From Rhizobium sp. SSA_523 (GTDB lineage: Bacteria; Pseudomonadota; Alphaproteobacteria; Rhizobiales; Rhizobiaceae): a stretch of DNA of 64,000 nucleotides. The notes under the pieces are model-generated. The model was not told the origin of the DNA. It worked only from the letters and a program-made list of their open reading frames with translations, and ran no database searches. The position numbers and the translations under genes were made by a program. The stretch is taken from NCBI RefSeq assembly GCF_030435705.1, contig NZ_CP129381.1, forward strand, positions 1,426,001-1,490,000, in the 5' to 3' direction. Positions within the stretch are counted from its first letter, which is position 1. The number at the start of each line of letters is the position of its first letter. Shown here piece after piece: positions 20,358 through 28,913 of this stretch.

Positions 20358-21443
20358 ATGCGTATTCAAACTCTCTCCACCATCATCCTGGGATGCCTGG
20401 CGCTCGGCAGCTGCCGGTCGAGCGGCCCGGAGGAGGCCTTGGCGCTGGCGCCATCGCAGGAAATCACAAATGCCGTTGCCCCGGTGACACCGCCGGCGGC
20501 AATTTCCGGAGTGGCCGCAAGACAGGCCTCCGCCGCCCCATCCGACGCGGCTATGCCCGGTGCTGCCGGCGCTGCCGATCCGTCACCGCACGAACTGGCA
20601 TGGGCCGGGACGGCACCGCAGACCCAGGCTTTTGAAACCAGCGGCGCGCGGCTTGGCATGCCACTTCCCAGCGCAAGGCCGGTGGCAATGATGATGCCGG
20701 ACCCGCGCGAAAGCTTTAATCCCAACATCAAGCGCAGCCGCGTCTATGGCCAGCGCTTCCGCGATGCCAAGCCGATCAATTTCGGTCGCATCACTCCGCA
20801 GCACCATCCCGTTCATGGGGTGGATGTCTCGCGCTGGCAGGGCAATATCGACTGGGCGACGCTGCGCAGCCAGGGCGCCAATTTCGCCTATATCAAATCG
20901 ACCGATGGCGGCGACCATATCGACCCGATGTTCGCAACGAACTGGCGCAGGGCGAAGGAGGCCGGGGTCAAGCGCGGCGCCTATCACTTCTTCTATTGGT
21001 GCCGCGTCGCGAGCGAGCAGGCATCCTGGTTCATCCGCAATGTGCCGAAGGATCCAGATGCGCTGCCGCCGGTGATCGACGTGGAATATAACCATCTGTC
21101 GGATTGCAAGCGCCGCCTCTCGCCCGAAAAGATCCGCGAGAAGATGCAGGTCTTCATGGATCGCCTGGAGCAGCATTACGGTCAGCGCCCGGTGATCTAC
21201 ACCGCGCCGGACTTCTACAAGGACAATTTGCAGGGCCATTTCCGCGACTACCCCTTCTGGCTGCGCTCGGTGGCGGCACATCCGTCCAAGATCTATCCGG
21301 ATCGCAAATGGCTGTTCTGGCAGTATTCCGGTTCCGGCCTGTCGCAGGGCGTCTCGGAAAAGATCGATCTGAATGTCTTCAACGGGTCGGAGGAGCAGTG
21401 GCACCGCTTCACAAGCTCCGCCGCCCGTGTGGCCAGCCGCTAA
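20358..21443 (+). CDS. GH25 lysozyme-like lipoprotein
   Basis: A 361-residue secreted muramidase-type protein. Residues 1-19 form a short lipoprotein signal with lipobox LGSC (C19). Residues about 25-145 are low-complexity, rich in Ala and Pro, and probably a flexible tether. Residues 150-355 are a glycoside hydrolase family 25 domain: GVDVSRWQGNIDW (D156), FAYIKSTDG, YHFFYWC, PPVIDVEYN (D241, E243, the candidate catalytic acids) and FWQYSGSG. It would cleave or remodel peptidoglycan in the periplasm. GTG codons lie just upstream, but the ATG at 20358 gives the proper signal peptide. It stands alone, with no operon partner. Confidence 0.88.
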   Translation: MRIQTLSTIILGCLALGSCRSSGPEEALALAPSQEITNAVAPVTPPAAISGVAARQASAAPSDAAMPGAAGAADPSPHELAWAGTAPQTQAFETSGARLGMPLPSARPVAMMMPDPRESFNPNIKRSRVYGQRFRDAKPINFGRITPQHHPVHGVDVSRWQGNIDWATLRSQGANFAYIKSTDGGDHIDPMFATNWRRAKEAGVKRGAYHFFYWCRVASEQASWFIRNVPKDPDALPPVIDVEYNHLSDCKRRLSPEKIREKMQVFMDRLEQHYGQRPVIYTAPDFYKDNLQGHFRDYPFWLRSVAAHPSKIYPDRKWLFWQYSGSGLSQGVSEKIDLNVFNGSEEQWHRFTSSAARVASR

Positions 21444-21488
21444 GCAGATTCCGGAACAGTGTTCCACGGTTTTCCGACCGGAACCTGC
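21444..21488. terminator. Long inverted repeat after the GH25 gene, possible terminator
   Basis: Directly after the GH25 stop codon, GCAGATTCCGG (21444-21454) and CCGGAACCTGC (21478-21488) can pair with one mismatch, enclosing GGAACAGTGTTCC, which is itself self-complementary. No T-run follows, so intrinsic termination is uncertain. It lies between two convergent genes (GH25 and ocd). Confidence 0.35.
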
Positions 21489-21600
21489 GTCAAAACGATA
21501 AACTAAGCGGATGAAGCGTTGGCAGGCCAATGCAAGTCCGCTTAGATCCCGAGGATCTGCGGTGCATGGCAGGGGAGTTGCAGGCGCCTGCCGCGGCCCT

Positions 21601-22671
21601 TTACATCTCAGCCCTCTGCAGCATGCCGTAGAGATCGCGCGGATCATCCGGATCCGCAATGATGTCGAGCCAGTCGAAGAGATCGGTATCGGTGATCCGC
21701 CCGTGGATGTAGCGCAGCGCGGAAAAATCCTCGATGGCGAAGCCGACACTGTCGAACAGCGTGATCTGCCGAAGATCGCTGCGGCCCTTAGCGGCGCCGC
21801 AGAGGACCTGCCAAAATTCCGTGATCGGATAGTCCTTCGGCATCTGCTGGATTTCGCCCTCGATCCAGGTCTGCGGCGCATATTCGACAAACGTCGCGGC
21901 GCGCTTCAGAATGTCCGGATGCAGCTCTGTCTTTCCGGGGCAGTCTCCGCCAATGGCATTGATGTGAATGCCCTCGCCGATCATATTGTCCGTCAGAATG
22001 GTCGAGTACTGCTTGTCGGCGGTGCAGGTGGTAATGATCTCCGCCCCTTCGATCGCCGCCTCGGCCGATCGGCAAGCGGTGACAGAGAGGCCTGAACGGG
22101 CCAGATTGCGCACCGCCTTTTCCGTCGCCCGCGGATCGATATCATACAGCCGCACCGCCTCGATCCCGATCACGGCCTTCATCGCCAGCGCCTGAAACTC
22201 CGATTGCGCACCATTGCCGATAATGGCCATGGTCCTGGCCTGCGCCGGTGCCAGATGGCGCGCAGCCATGGCCGAGGTCGCTGCCGTGCGCAAAGCGGTC
22301 AGCAGCGTCATCTCCGTCAGCAGGATTGGATAGCCCGTCGCGACCTCGGCCAAGAGACCAAAGGCCGTGACCGTCTGCAAGCCCTTGCCGAGATTGGCCG
22401 GGTGTCCATTGACATATTTGAAACTGTAGATCTCGCCATCCGAAGTCGGCATGAGCTCGATGACGCCATCGCGGGAATGCGATCCCACGCGGGGTGTCTT
22501 GTCGAAGCAGTCCCAGCGCCTGAAATCATCCTCGATGACCCCGGCCAGTTCCAGGAGCATCCGCTCCAGGCCGACACGGTGCACGAGGCGCATCATGTTT
22601 TCGACGCTGACAAAGGGAACAAGGGCCTTTTGCGAGGGTGGCTGGAGCACGCTTTCCTCCTCTGTGTGCAT
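21601..22671 (-). CDS. ocd: Ornithine cyclodeaminase
   Basis: A 356-residue member of the ornithine cyclodeaminase/mu-crystallin family, which converts ornithine to proline and ammonia using bound NAD. Seen are the NAD-binding IIGNGAQSEFQALAM, the substrate-side segment DGEIYSFKYVNGHP (with the lysine), and FDSVGFAIEDFSAL, matching true ocd rather than the alanine dehydrogenase branch. The start at 22671 is preceded by GAGG-like bases. It is divergent from an Lrp-type regulator, the usual arrangement for amino-acid catabolic genes, suggesting substrate-induced control. Confidence 0.9.
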   Translation of the reverse strand: MHTEEESVLQPPSQKALVPFVSVENMMRLVHRVGLERMLLELAGVIEDDFRRWDCFDKTPRVGSHSRDGVIELMPTSDGEIYSFKYVNGHPANLGKGLQTVTAFGLLAEVATGYPILLTEMTLLTALRTAATSAMAARHLAPAQARTMAIIGNGAQSEFQALAMKAVIGIEAVRLYDIDPRATEKAVRNLARSGLSVTACRSAEAAIEGAEIITTCTADKQYSTILTDNMIGEGIHINAIGGDCPGKTELHPDILKRAATFVEYAPQTWIEGEIQQMPKDYPITEFWQVLCGAAKGRSDLRQITLFDSVGFAIEDFSALRYIHGRITDTDLFDWLDIIADPDDPRDLYGMLQRAEM

Positions 22672-22779
22672 GACGACCCCAGCCTACCTCTCGATGACCT
22701 GTTGATGATATGGCCAGACTGTGTTGTTTCCGTCAGGCAATTGCGCAAAATGCGCAGTCGAAACGGGCGGAACGGACAG

Positions 22780-23223
22780 ATGACACAAGACAAGCCTCTC
22801 TATATTCCCGACGAGCTCGACCGCCGGATCATCGCCCAACTGCGCATCGACGGCCGCGCCTCGCTTTCCAAGCTCTCGGAACTGATCGGTGTTGCACGGG
22901 GAACAGTGCAGACCCGGCTCGATCGCCTGATGACGACGGGCACGCTACTCGGTTTCACCGTCCGGGTGCGTGAGGCTTTCGACGCCGAGACGGTGCAGGC
23001 CATCATGATGATCGAAGTGGTCGGCAAGGCGACCGACAAGGTCATTCGCAAATTGCGGGGCATGCCGGAAATACACACGCTCCATACGACCAATGGCAAT
23101 TGGGATCTGGTGGCGCATGTGCGCGCCAACAGTCTCGGTGATTTCGATCGCGTGCTGCGCGAGGTGCGGATGATCGAGGGCGTGTCGAACAGCGAGACCA
23201 GCCTGCTGCTCTCGAAGGTCTGA
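22780..23223 (+). CDS. Lrp/AsnC-family regulator, probably of ocd
   Basis: A 147-residue Lrp-type protein: N-terminal winged helix (LDRRIIAQLRIDGRASLSKLSELIGVARGTVQTRLDRL) and C-terminal RAM effector domain (VVGKATDKVIRKLRGMPEIHTLHTTNGNWDLV). The frame is open far upstream, but the ATG at 22780 gives the standard length and N-terminus; an ATG at 22750 would add ten residues. With 108 bases separating it from the divergent ocd, it probably senses ornithine or a related amino acid and controls ocd and itself. Confidence 0.87.
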   Translation: MTQDKPLYIPDELDRRIIAQLRIDGRASLSKLSELIGVARGTVQTRLDRLMTTGTLLGFTVRVREAFDAETVQAIMMIEVVGKATDKVIRKLRGMPEIHTLHTTNGNWDLVAHVRANSLGDFDRVLREVRMIEGVSNSETSLLLSKV

Positions 23224-23260
23224 CCGCGCGAAGAGGGCGGGCCTCTGGTTCTCCTGCGCG

Positions 23261-24391
23261 TTAGACTATGCCCCAGGCGCGGTACCGCCCTCGGCCGGTG
23301 AGTTCCCTGAGGCCAAGATCTTCGAGAATGCGCAAGGCGGCTCGCGGCGTCACATCCAGAACCTCGGCCACCATTTTCGCCGAGACGAGCGGCCGGGTCA
23401 TGACAAGATCCACGAGCTCGGGCATGCGCGACGTACTGCGCCTCCCGGTCAGCCGCCGCTCCATCGTCTGGCGGGCAAGCAGCAGACGATCATGATCCTT
23501 CAGCCCCAATTGCGCGGCCGTCTGCACCGCCTCAAGCATGGCGGTCAAACGCACGGAACGGCTGCGATGTCGGCGTTGATCCAGGCGGATGGCCCGCAGT
23601 CCGAGGTTGAGCGCCGTCAGATGCGACAGCGCGGTCACGTGGCGGCGGCGCAGGAGGGCAGCGACCAACAAACGGCCAAGCCAGGCTCCGTGCTGGAAAA
23701 CGCCGATCTCGCTCCAGGCATCCAGCAGCAGGACGGCCTGCAAAACAGCGGGCAGATGCTGGGTGTCCTGCAGCAGCGACAGCCATTCCGCCATCCGCTC
23801 CTCTTCATCCCATTGCGGATCATAAACAAGCGGCTCTCGCTCCAGGCCGCGCCGCAATGGCTCCTCCTTGACCCTGGCGATCATGGCGGTGCTGCGATCG
23901 AGAAGAGCATCAAATGCTGCCAGCTCCCTGGCGAAAGCGTCTTCAACCGGGTTCTCCGCCTCAGCGGATGATGCTGGCTGGCGGGCCAGGCTGCCGGCGG
24001 ATGCCGCATCGCTCCAGCCTTTCGTCTCCAGTTCCGGCTCACCACTCCCTCCTCTTCGCAAAGTCCTTAGGCCTTCGAGGGTGAAAGGCCATTCGACCGG
24101 ATGAGTGAGGATGCGCTTGCGGCTCCGCAGCACGTCACGGGCAATTGTCAATTCATGGCTTGGCGCTCGAATATCATGACCTGCCTCGTGCAGAACGAGG
24201 TCCTCGAGATGGACGAGTTCCCCGTCCAGCCATAGGGACGCGCAAGCATCGGAGAAGTGCTGCCGCTCCAGCACTCCGTGTCCGAGCGGCGATGATGCCA
24301 GTCGCTCGTCCAGGCGGACCAGCGCCTCGGTGGCTTGCGCAATGGGCGAAAGCAGCAGGGGGAGAAGACGTTGATCCAGATCGTAAGCCAT
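23261..24391 (-). CDS. DUF1612-type helix-turn-helix protein of rhizobial plasmids
   Basis: A 376-residue protein of unknown function, of the type I associate with plasmids and mobile regions of rhizobia (RHE_PE00001-like). The C-terminal 60 residues look like a winged helix (PELVDLVMTRPLVSAKMVAEVLDVTPRAALRILEDLGLRELTGRGRYRAWGI); the middle part is helical and charged. The N-terminal section has LWLDGELVHLEDLVLHEAGHD. The ATG at 24391 was preferred to a TTG at 24397. It lies just downstream of repC on the same strand, 291 bases away, beyond two palindromes. A role in plasmid maintenance or gene control is possible but unproven. Confidence 0.8.
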   Translation of the reverse strand: MAYDLDQRLLPLLLSPIAQATEALVRLDERLASSPLGHGVLERQHFSDACASLWLDGELVHLEDLVLHEAGHDIRAPSHELTIARDVLRSRKRILTHPVEWPFTLEGLRTLRRGGSGEPELETKGWSDAASAGSLARQPASSAEAENPVEDAFARELAAFDALLDRSTAMIARVKEEPLRRGLEREPLVYDPQWDEEERMAEWLSLLQDTQHLPAVLQAVLLLDAWSEIGVFQHGAWLGRLLVAALLRRRHVTALSHLTALNLGLRAIRLDQRRHRSRSVRLTAMLEAVQTAAQLGLKDHDRLLLARQTMERRLTGRRSTSRMPELVDLVMTRPLVSAKMVAEVLDVTPRAALRILEDLGLRELTGRGRYRAWGIV

Positions 24392-24583
24392 TGGCAAGAT
24401 GATAGAACAACGGCCTTGCGGACGCTAGCAGGCGATTACGGTCCGTCACAGGGAATATTGCTGAGGAGCTTTTCGTCAGCGCCTCGAAACTTGCGACGGA
24501 GCTACTGATTTGCCTCCTCATTTCATAGCATGTCGAACAACGGTCGTCACCTTCGAACGCATCTTCATGGACTTTACCCGTCA

Positions 24584-24636
24584 CCGTTACAGTTGTAACG
24601 GGCACCGATCAGCGGTGGAGAGGTTACAACTGTAAC
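24584..24636. promoter_or_regulatory. Two GTTACA-N2-TGTAAC palindromes downstream of repC
   Basis: CCGTTACAGTTGTAACGG at 24584-24601 is a perfect palindrome. A second copy, GTTACAACTGTAAC at 24623-24636, is the same 14-base motif in the opposite orientation; the centres lie 37 bases apart. They start 47 bases beyond the repC stop. RepB centromere sites (parS) are palindromes of similar size and in some repABC plasmids lie downstream of repC, so partition sites are the favoured reading; an operator for the DUF1612 gene is the alternative. Confidence 0.5.
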
Positions 24637-24682
24637 ACCGCCTATCCCTCGCTGATGATGCGCCTGCCCGTGTTCCCATGTC

Positions 24683-26002
24683 TCATTCTTGAGCCTGTGC
24701 CTTGATCAGGCCATGCAGGGTTCGATCCAGGCGCAAATGCCCCTCTCGGGCACGGTCGACCATGGCTAGGAAATAAGCCTCCGGCTTCAGGATGTCATCC
24801 GGATCGCGTGAGGACTTTTCCACGAGCGTCGCCAGAACAGCGGCGGTGGCGAATGGCCCGATGCGACCCGTGCTGGCATGATAGGCTTTCTCGGAAATCC
24901 CAACCAGGCGGCACAGGGATGGTCCCAGCCGACGCAAGTCATGCCAGTTGCTGATGGATTGGCCAAGAAGCAGCGGCGTGTCCCGGCAGGCCTGACGGAT
25001 CAAATTCATGGGGATATGTGCAAGCACGGCTGTCTCTACGGATTGCGGATCAGGAACAGCGCCTGTCCCGCATGCAGTCTTGGCCTTGTTCTTGCTCAGG
25101 GTCTCAGTTTCTAGCTTGCACAGTGGCGCATTGGCTGTCTCAGCAAATTCTGCTTCCGCCTTTGCCTCGGCGGTGACCACACTCTTTCGAAAGCCGAGTT
25201 CCTTGCGCAGAAGCGGATCGTTGCCTGTCTCGCTCTGTGCTTCACCTGACGCGCCACTACCTCTTTCAAGATTCATAAAACTTGTATCAGTATTAGGCAT
25301 GACATCCATGTCACCCTTGGCTGCCATCGGGCCTTCAAAATCCGGACCGACCAGCTTCAGAGCCAGATCGTAAAGATCACGAAGCTGGTCCGCCCGATCC
25401 ATGATGCTGGCCTGCGCATCGTGATCCGCAAGCGAAAAGCAGCCTGCTTGCGCGGGGAAGGCAAGGGCCAGATCCTCCAGCGCCCGCGATAGCCGCGACA
25501 CATCCCGACGGGCCTCAAGCTCAAGCGCCAGCCTTTGCTGGTAATCCTGCACTTTCTGTTTCAGCTCATTCAGCCGCACACGGGCCGGGGTAAAATCGAT
25601 ACCGAACCCCGTCGTAATTGCACCAGCCTGATCACGCTGTACGAAGCGGCGCCCGGACGAGCTGTCGCGATAGGCTGCAATGCCAACCTCGACGAGTTTT
25701 CGAATGCAGCGAATGATCGTGCGCTCCGAGCGCATCGTATATTCCGCAAGCTTCGCATTGGAGATGGCCACGACGGGACGATTATCACCTTTCCAGTCCT
25801 CCGCCCGGGTCAGACCCAGCAGAATATCCATGACGTGATAGGCGGTTCCGTTGATCCCAAGCGTCGGCGCCGCCTTCTTCAGAAGGAGAGCGATTTCCGC
25901 TTTTGTCGTTTCAGGAACCACATCGGAGATGGCAAGCCTTGCGCTCGCAACGATAGCCGGCGTGAGACGTCTGAACGACGACACCGCAGTTTGACAGGAC
26001 AT
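24683..26002 (-). CDS. repC: Plasmid replication initiator RepC
   Basis: The 439-residue initiator of repABC replicons. The N-terminal half has the RepC core: GINGTAYHVMDILLGLTRAEDW, then AYTMRSERTIIRCIRKLVEVGIAAYRDSSSGRRF, a winged-helix region, and GFGIDFTPARVR. The C-terminal third contains LIRQACRDTPLLLG and ISEKAYHASTGRIGPFATAAVLATLVEKS, also conserved. It initiates replication at an origin thought to lie within repC itself in this family. Translation is probably limited by the antisense RNA in the preceding gap; the ribosome-binding site before ATG 26002 is weak, as expected for a regulated start. Last gene of repABC. Confidence 0.96.
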   Translation of the reverse strand: MSCQTAVSSFRRLTPAIVASARLAISDVVPETTKAEIALLLKKAAPTLGINGTAYHVMDILLGLTRAEDWKGDNRPVVAISNAKLAEYTMRSERTIIRCIRKLVEVGIAAYRDSSSGRRFVQRDQAGAITTGFGIDFTPARVRLNELKQKVQDYQQRLALELEARRDVSRLSRALEDLALAFPAQAGCFSLADHDAQASIMDRADQLRDLYDLALKLVGPDFEGPMAAKGDMDVMPNTDTSFMNLERGSGASGEAQSETGNDPLLRKELGFRKSVVTAEAKAEAEFAETANAPLCKLETETLSKNKAKTACGTGAVPDPQSVETAVLAHIPMNLIRQACRDTPLLLGQSISNWHDLRRLGPSLCRLVGISEKAYHASTGRIGPFATAAVLATLVEKSSRDPDDILKPEAYFLAMVDRAREGHLRLDRTLHGLIKAQAQE

Positions 26003-26103
26003 AGGTTCACGTTCGCAGCTGTGTCAGCCGCGTCCCCCAATCAGGTGGTAACGTTGAGCCAGCAGAAGGGCGCATAAAATCGCACTCTGAATCCATCAGA
26101 GAC

Positions 26104-26132
26104 TTGATTGTGGGGCCCGACCGTCCTAGAAT
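26104..26132 (+). promoter_or_regulatory. Promoter of the repABC counter-transcribed RNA
   Basis: TTGATT (26104-26109) and TAGAAT (26127-26132) are separated by exactly 17 bases on the strand opposite repABC, a good sigma-70-type promoter. It would start RNA at about 26139, toward the intrinsic terminator ending near 26214. Confidence 0.7.
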
Positions 26133-26138
26133 CAGATT

Positions 26139-26214
26139 GCTACAAATGACGTTGACGGTTCATCCGCTGACGAATGGATAAGGGTCTGTCGATTGCCGTC
26201 GGCGGACCCTTTTT
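26139..26214 (+). ncRNA. Counter-transcribed RNA (incA/ctRNA) of the repABC operon
   Basis: A small antisense RNA of about 76 bases in the repB-repC gap, opposite to the operon. It contains a first hairpin (TTCATCCG-CTGA-CGAATGGA, one mismatch and one G-U pair) and ends in a terminator: AAGGGTC (26180-26186) pairing with GACCCTT (26205-26211), followed by a T-run. Such RNAs are present at this place in all known repABC plasmids; they bind the repC leader and lower RepC synthesis, setting copy number and incompatibility. The ends are estimated from promoter and terminator. Confidence 0.8.
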
Positions 26215-26225
26215 CATGCTGACCT

Positions 26226-27305
26226 TTATGACATCGTCTCGTCCTCATCTTTTTGGCGACGAAATTCGGCTGCGAGCTCCGGCAGGCGCGCGGCAAGCCA
26301 AGCAGAGAGGCCTGGCACCAGCGCTTCCGGTATGGTGAAACGAACGGCGCGGGATGTCGCCTGAACCGTGGCAACTATGCCATCGTCCAGAGCAATGTCC
26401 TGAAGGGAAAGGCCCTGCTCGCCCTCTGGCTCCGTGGCCTGAGAGCCTGGGCTCTGTCGCGTCTCCAGCGCCTTCACGACCAGGCCAAATCGCTGGTCGC
26501 TGCCGGAGGCCAGCCAATCGGGGCGCGCAAGAAGAGCGTCCAGCTGTTCCTCCTGATGCTCCGTCAGCCGCCTTTGATGGATCAGGCTGCCAAGCCTTTC
26601 CCATTTCGGCCGGCCGATGGATGGGGCAGGGCCGATCATCCGCGCCAATTGTTCGGGGATCATGGCTGCAATCCCGGTCAGATGCGAAATATAGGCAATG
26701 CCCTTCTTGTCGCGGCGGCCGAGGGCCTGGGAAATCGTGTCGCGCGTATAGCCGCGGTCCTTCAGCGCCAGAGCAAATAGCGCCTGCTCGATGAAGCTGA
26801 GGTTCAGGCGTTCGGTATTCTCGATCCCTTGCGAGATGACGAGTTCCTCGTCGCTCAGCTCGCGGATAATGGCGCGCACGGGCCGCTTCAGCAGCTGGCA
26901 GGCCCGCAGGCGTCTATGCCCGTAAGCCGCCTGAAAATAGCCGGGCCGCTGGGCCAAGGGCCGGACGAGAATAGGCAGGCGCTGGCCATTTTCCCGAATT
27001 CCGTCGACAAAGGAGGCAAACTCGGCATTGTCGTCGAATTGCAGGCGGTCGCGGACAAAGGACGGCTCAATCACGTCGGGATCGAGCTCGACAATGGTCT
27101 CGGCCGAAAGCAGCTGTTCGTGAAGGCGCTTGTTCTCTTCCTCGATCGACACAAACGCCCGGTCCATCGAGCGAACGGCAGAGGAACCAACGCGGCGTTT
27201 TTCCCAATCAGCAGGTGGGGGCGGCGCCTGATGTGCCAGTTCGTCAGGATTGACGTTGGCAAACAGGCTCTTCATCCGCTGGTTCCGGTCGCGGGCATTC
27301 GTCAT
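26226..27305 (-). CDS. repB: Plasmid partition protein RepB
   Basis: A ParB-type centromere-binding protein of 359 residues. The ParB nuclease-fold motif appears as YGHRRLRACQLLKRPVRAIIRELSDEELVISQGIENTERLNLSFIEQALFA, followed by the helix-turn-helix TRDTISQALGRRDKKGIAYISHL. The ATG at 27305 overlaps the repA stop by four bases. RepB binds parS sites and works with RepA to segregate the replicon; with RepA it also represses the operon. Confidence 0.95.
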   Translation of the reverse strand: MTNARDRNQRMKSLFANVNPDELAHQAPPPPADWEKRRVGSSAVRSMDRAFVSIEEENKRLHEQLLSAETIVELDPDVIEPSFVRDRLQFDDNAEFASFVDGIRENGQRLPILVRPLAQRPGYFQAAYGHRRLRACQLLKRPVRAIIRELSDEELVISQGIENTERLNLSFIEQALFALALKDRGYTRDTISQALGRRDKKGIAYISHLTGIAAMIPEQLARMIGPAPSIGRPKWERLGSLIHQRRLTEHQEEQLDALLARPDWLASGSDQRFGLVVKALETRQSPGSQATEPEGEQGLSLQDIALDDGIVATVQATSRAVRFTIPEALVPGLSAWLAARLPELAAEFRRQKDEDETMS

Positions 27306-28510
27306 TTGCGCCCCCAGCATTGCTTGATGAGGTGCAGGATGTCGTGATTGACGGAATCGACCGATTCCAAGGCCCGGTTCAAAGTGTCTCTACCGACACT
27401 GCCGCGGCTCATCTCGTAGAGGCTCTTCTTCTCGAGACCAGCACTGGCGATAGCCGTGGTCTCGACGACGGCCGGTGCAAGCACATCGTCGCGGAAGAGG
27501 GAGCGCAGGAGGGTCACGACATTGACCTGCGGCCCGTCATTGGGGTTGTGGCGCGTGATGACATAACGGATGAAATCATGCTGCAGCAGCCCGCCGCGTT
27601 CCTCGATCACCCCCATCAGGTCGCTCATCATAGCCAGAAACTGGTTCATGCTCGCAACGTCGATCATGGCGGGGTGGATGGTGATCAACAGGCCTGTCGC
27701 GGCGCAAAGCGCACCAAGCGTCAGATAGCCAAGTTGCGGCGGAGCATCGATGAGAACGACATCGTAATCGGCTTCGACCTCGTTGATCACCGCATTCAGG
27801 CGCCGGAAGAAGATCTCGTCGCCACGGCCATGACCTTCGGCAATGGCCTGCGGCGTTTCATGCTCATATTCCATGAGCTCAAGATTGGCGGGGATGAGAT
27901 CGATGCCGTCGAAATAGGTCTTGCGGATGACGTCGCGAATAGGCCGGCGGCGCTCGTCGTAGCGGATGGCCGCGTAGATGGTTTCATTCTCGGCCACGTC
28001 GAATTCCGGCTGATAGCCGAACATCGCCGACAGCGAGGCCTGGGGATCGAGATCCACCGCCAGAACCCGCAGCCCGGAAATCGCCAGATAATGCGCGAGA
28101 TGCACGGTGGTTGTCGTCTTGGCGGATCCGCCTTTGAAATTCGCGACGGTGATGACCTGCAGCCTGTCACCCTCGCGCCGACGTGGCAGGAAATCCAGCG
28201 CTTCTGCAGGACGTTTCTTGGCCAGATGCTCGCGGATCTGGTTGATCTGGTCGAGCGTATAGATCCTGCGGCCATTGTCTTGCCGCTCGGGAATGGCACC
28301 TTCACCATCCAGCGACATCTGGCGCAAGGTGGATTCCGCAATGCCGAGAAGGCCGGCCGTCTCGCGCGAGGTAAAAGTCTTCAGCGTCTTGCGCGCATGC
28401 GGCTCGTACAGGCGCTCGCGAAGTGACTGCAGCTGGGCAGACAGCAGCTGCGACTGCCTGGCGATCTTGGCAGCAGAGGATTCGGTCATCTTGGCGGGCC
28501 GCATATTCAT
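27302..28510 (-). CDS. repA: Plasmid partition ATPase RepA
   Basis: A ParA-type ATPase of about 402 residues. The N-terminus carries a helix-turn-helix for operator binding (FTSRETAGLLGIAESTLRQMS); the deviant Walker A is FKGGSAKTTTT, Walker A' is LAVDLDPQASL and Walker B is VVLIDAPPQLG. It powers plasmid segregation and represses its own promoter. The ATG at 28510 has AAGAGA at good spacing and was chosen; an ATG at 28540 would add ten residues, and 28504 is also possible. Confidence 0.95.
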   Translation of the reverse strand: MNMRPAKMTESSAAKIARQSQLLSAQLQSLRERLYEPHARKTLKTFTSRETAGLLGIAESTLRQMSLDGEGAIPERQDNGRRIYTLDQINQIREHLAKKRPAEALDFLPRRREGDRLQVITVANFKGGSAKTTTTVHLAHYLAISGLRVLAVDLDPQASLSAMFGYQPEFDVAENETIYAAIRYDERRRPIRDVIRKTYFDGIDLIPANLELMEYEHETPQAIAEGHGRGDEIFFRRLNAVINEVEADYDVVLIDAPPQLGYLTLGALCAATGLLITIHPAMIDVASMNQFLAMMSDLMGVIEERGGLLQHDFIRYVITRHNPNDGPQVNVVTLLRSLFRDDVLAPAVVETTAIASAGLEKKSLYEMSRGSVGRDTLNRALESVDSVNHDILHLIKQCWGRK

Positions 28511-28565
28511 CGGTTTCTCTTGCGACGGTTTTTTGCGCATGATTGCCGAATTACCGTCGCAGGGA

Positions 28566-28593
28566 AAATTACCCGATTCCCGTTTTCCGTCAA
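28566..28593 (-). promoter_or_regulatory. Probable repABC promoter
   Basis: On the minus strand, TTGACG (28588-28593) and TAATTT (28566-28571) with a 16-base spacer form a sigma-70-like promoter that would start transcription near 28559, 20-50 bases before the possible repA starts. A second TTGACA lies further upstream (near 28670) without a convincing -10. Confidence 0.5.
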
Positions 28594-28602
28594 ACGCTTG
28601 TT

Positions 28603-28620
28603 GGTTAACGCGTGGTTAAC
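28603..28620. promoter_or_regulatory. Direct repeat GGTTAAC x2 next to the repA promoter
   Basis: GGTTAAC occurs at 28603-28609 and 28614-28620, eleven bases apart (one helical turn), each containing the palindrome GTTAAC. The pair abuts the upstream side of the putative repABC promoter -35, as expected for an operator of the RepA/RepB repressor complex or a single parS-like site. Confidence 0.4.
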
Positions 28621-28913
28621 AAACTCGAGCCGGTATGAAGCGGTTCTTCCAGTTTCCTGAACCATGTCAATCATTTGTCATGATTCGCCGGGAGCGGCTC
28701 AGGCGCAAGTCATGTTCAGATTCCCACTTTGTCACGCAAGGCCGAGCGGCAGGATGCCCTCCTTTTGCGACAAAAAGCCCTGCGTAGCGCGAATCGTGAA
28801 TATTCCGGAGAGATTCGCAAGCCATCATCATCATCAATCGACGAAGGCTCAATCCTATCCGCGGACGAGCCATCTCCGCCAGCGGGACGCCAGCGTCGGC
28901 AGGCGTGCCGAAC
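28621..28913. other. Non-coding gap between repA promoter and IMPase gene
   Basis: About 290 bases with no convincing gene. The only structure seen is a 7-base inverted repeat, GCGAATC (28789-28795) and GATTCGC (28812-28818). The frames open here have no start site with a ribosome-binding sequence and no recognisable product. The region marks the boundary between the replication operon and the ugp-type operon, both of which run leftwards. Confidence 0.4.
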
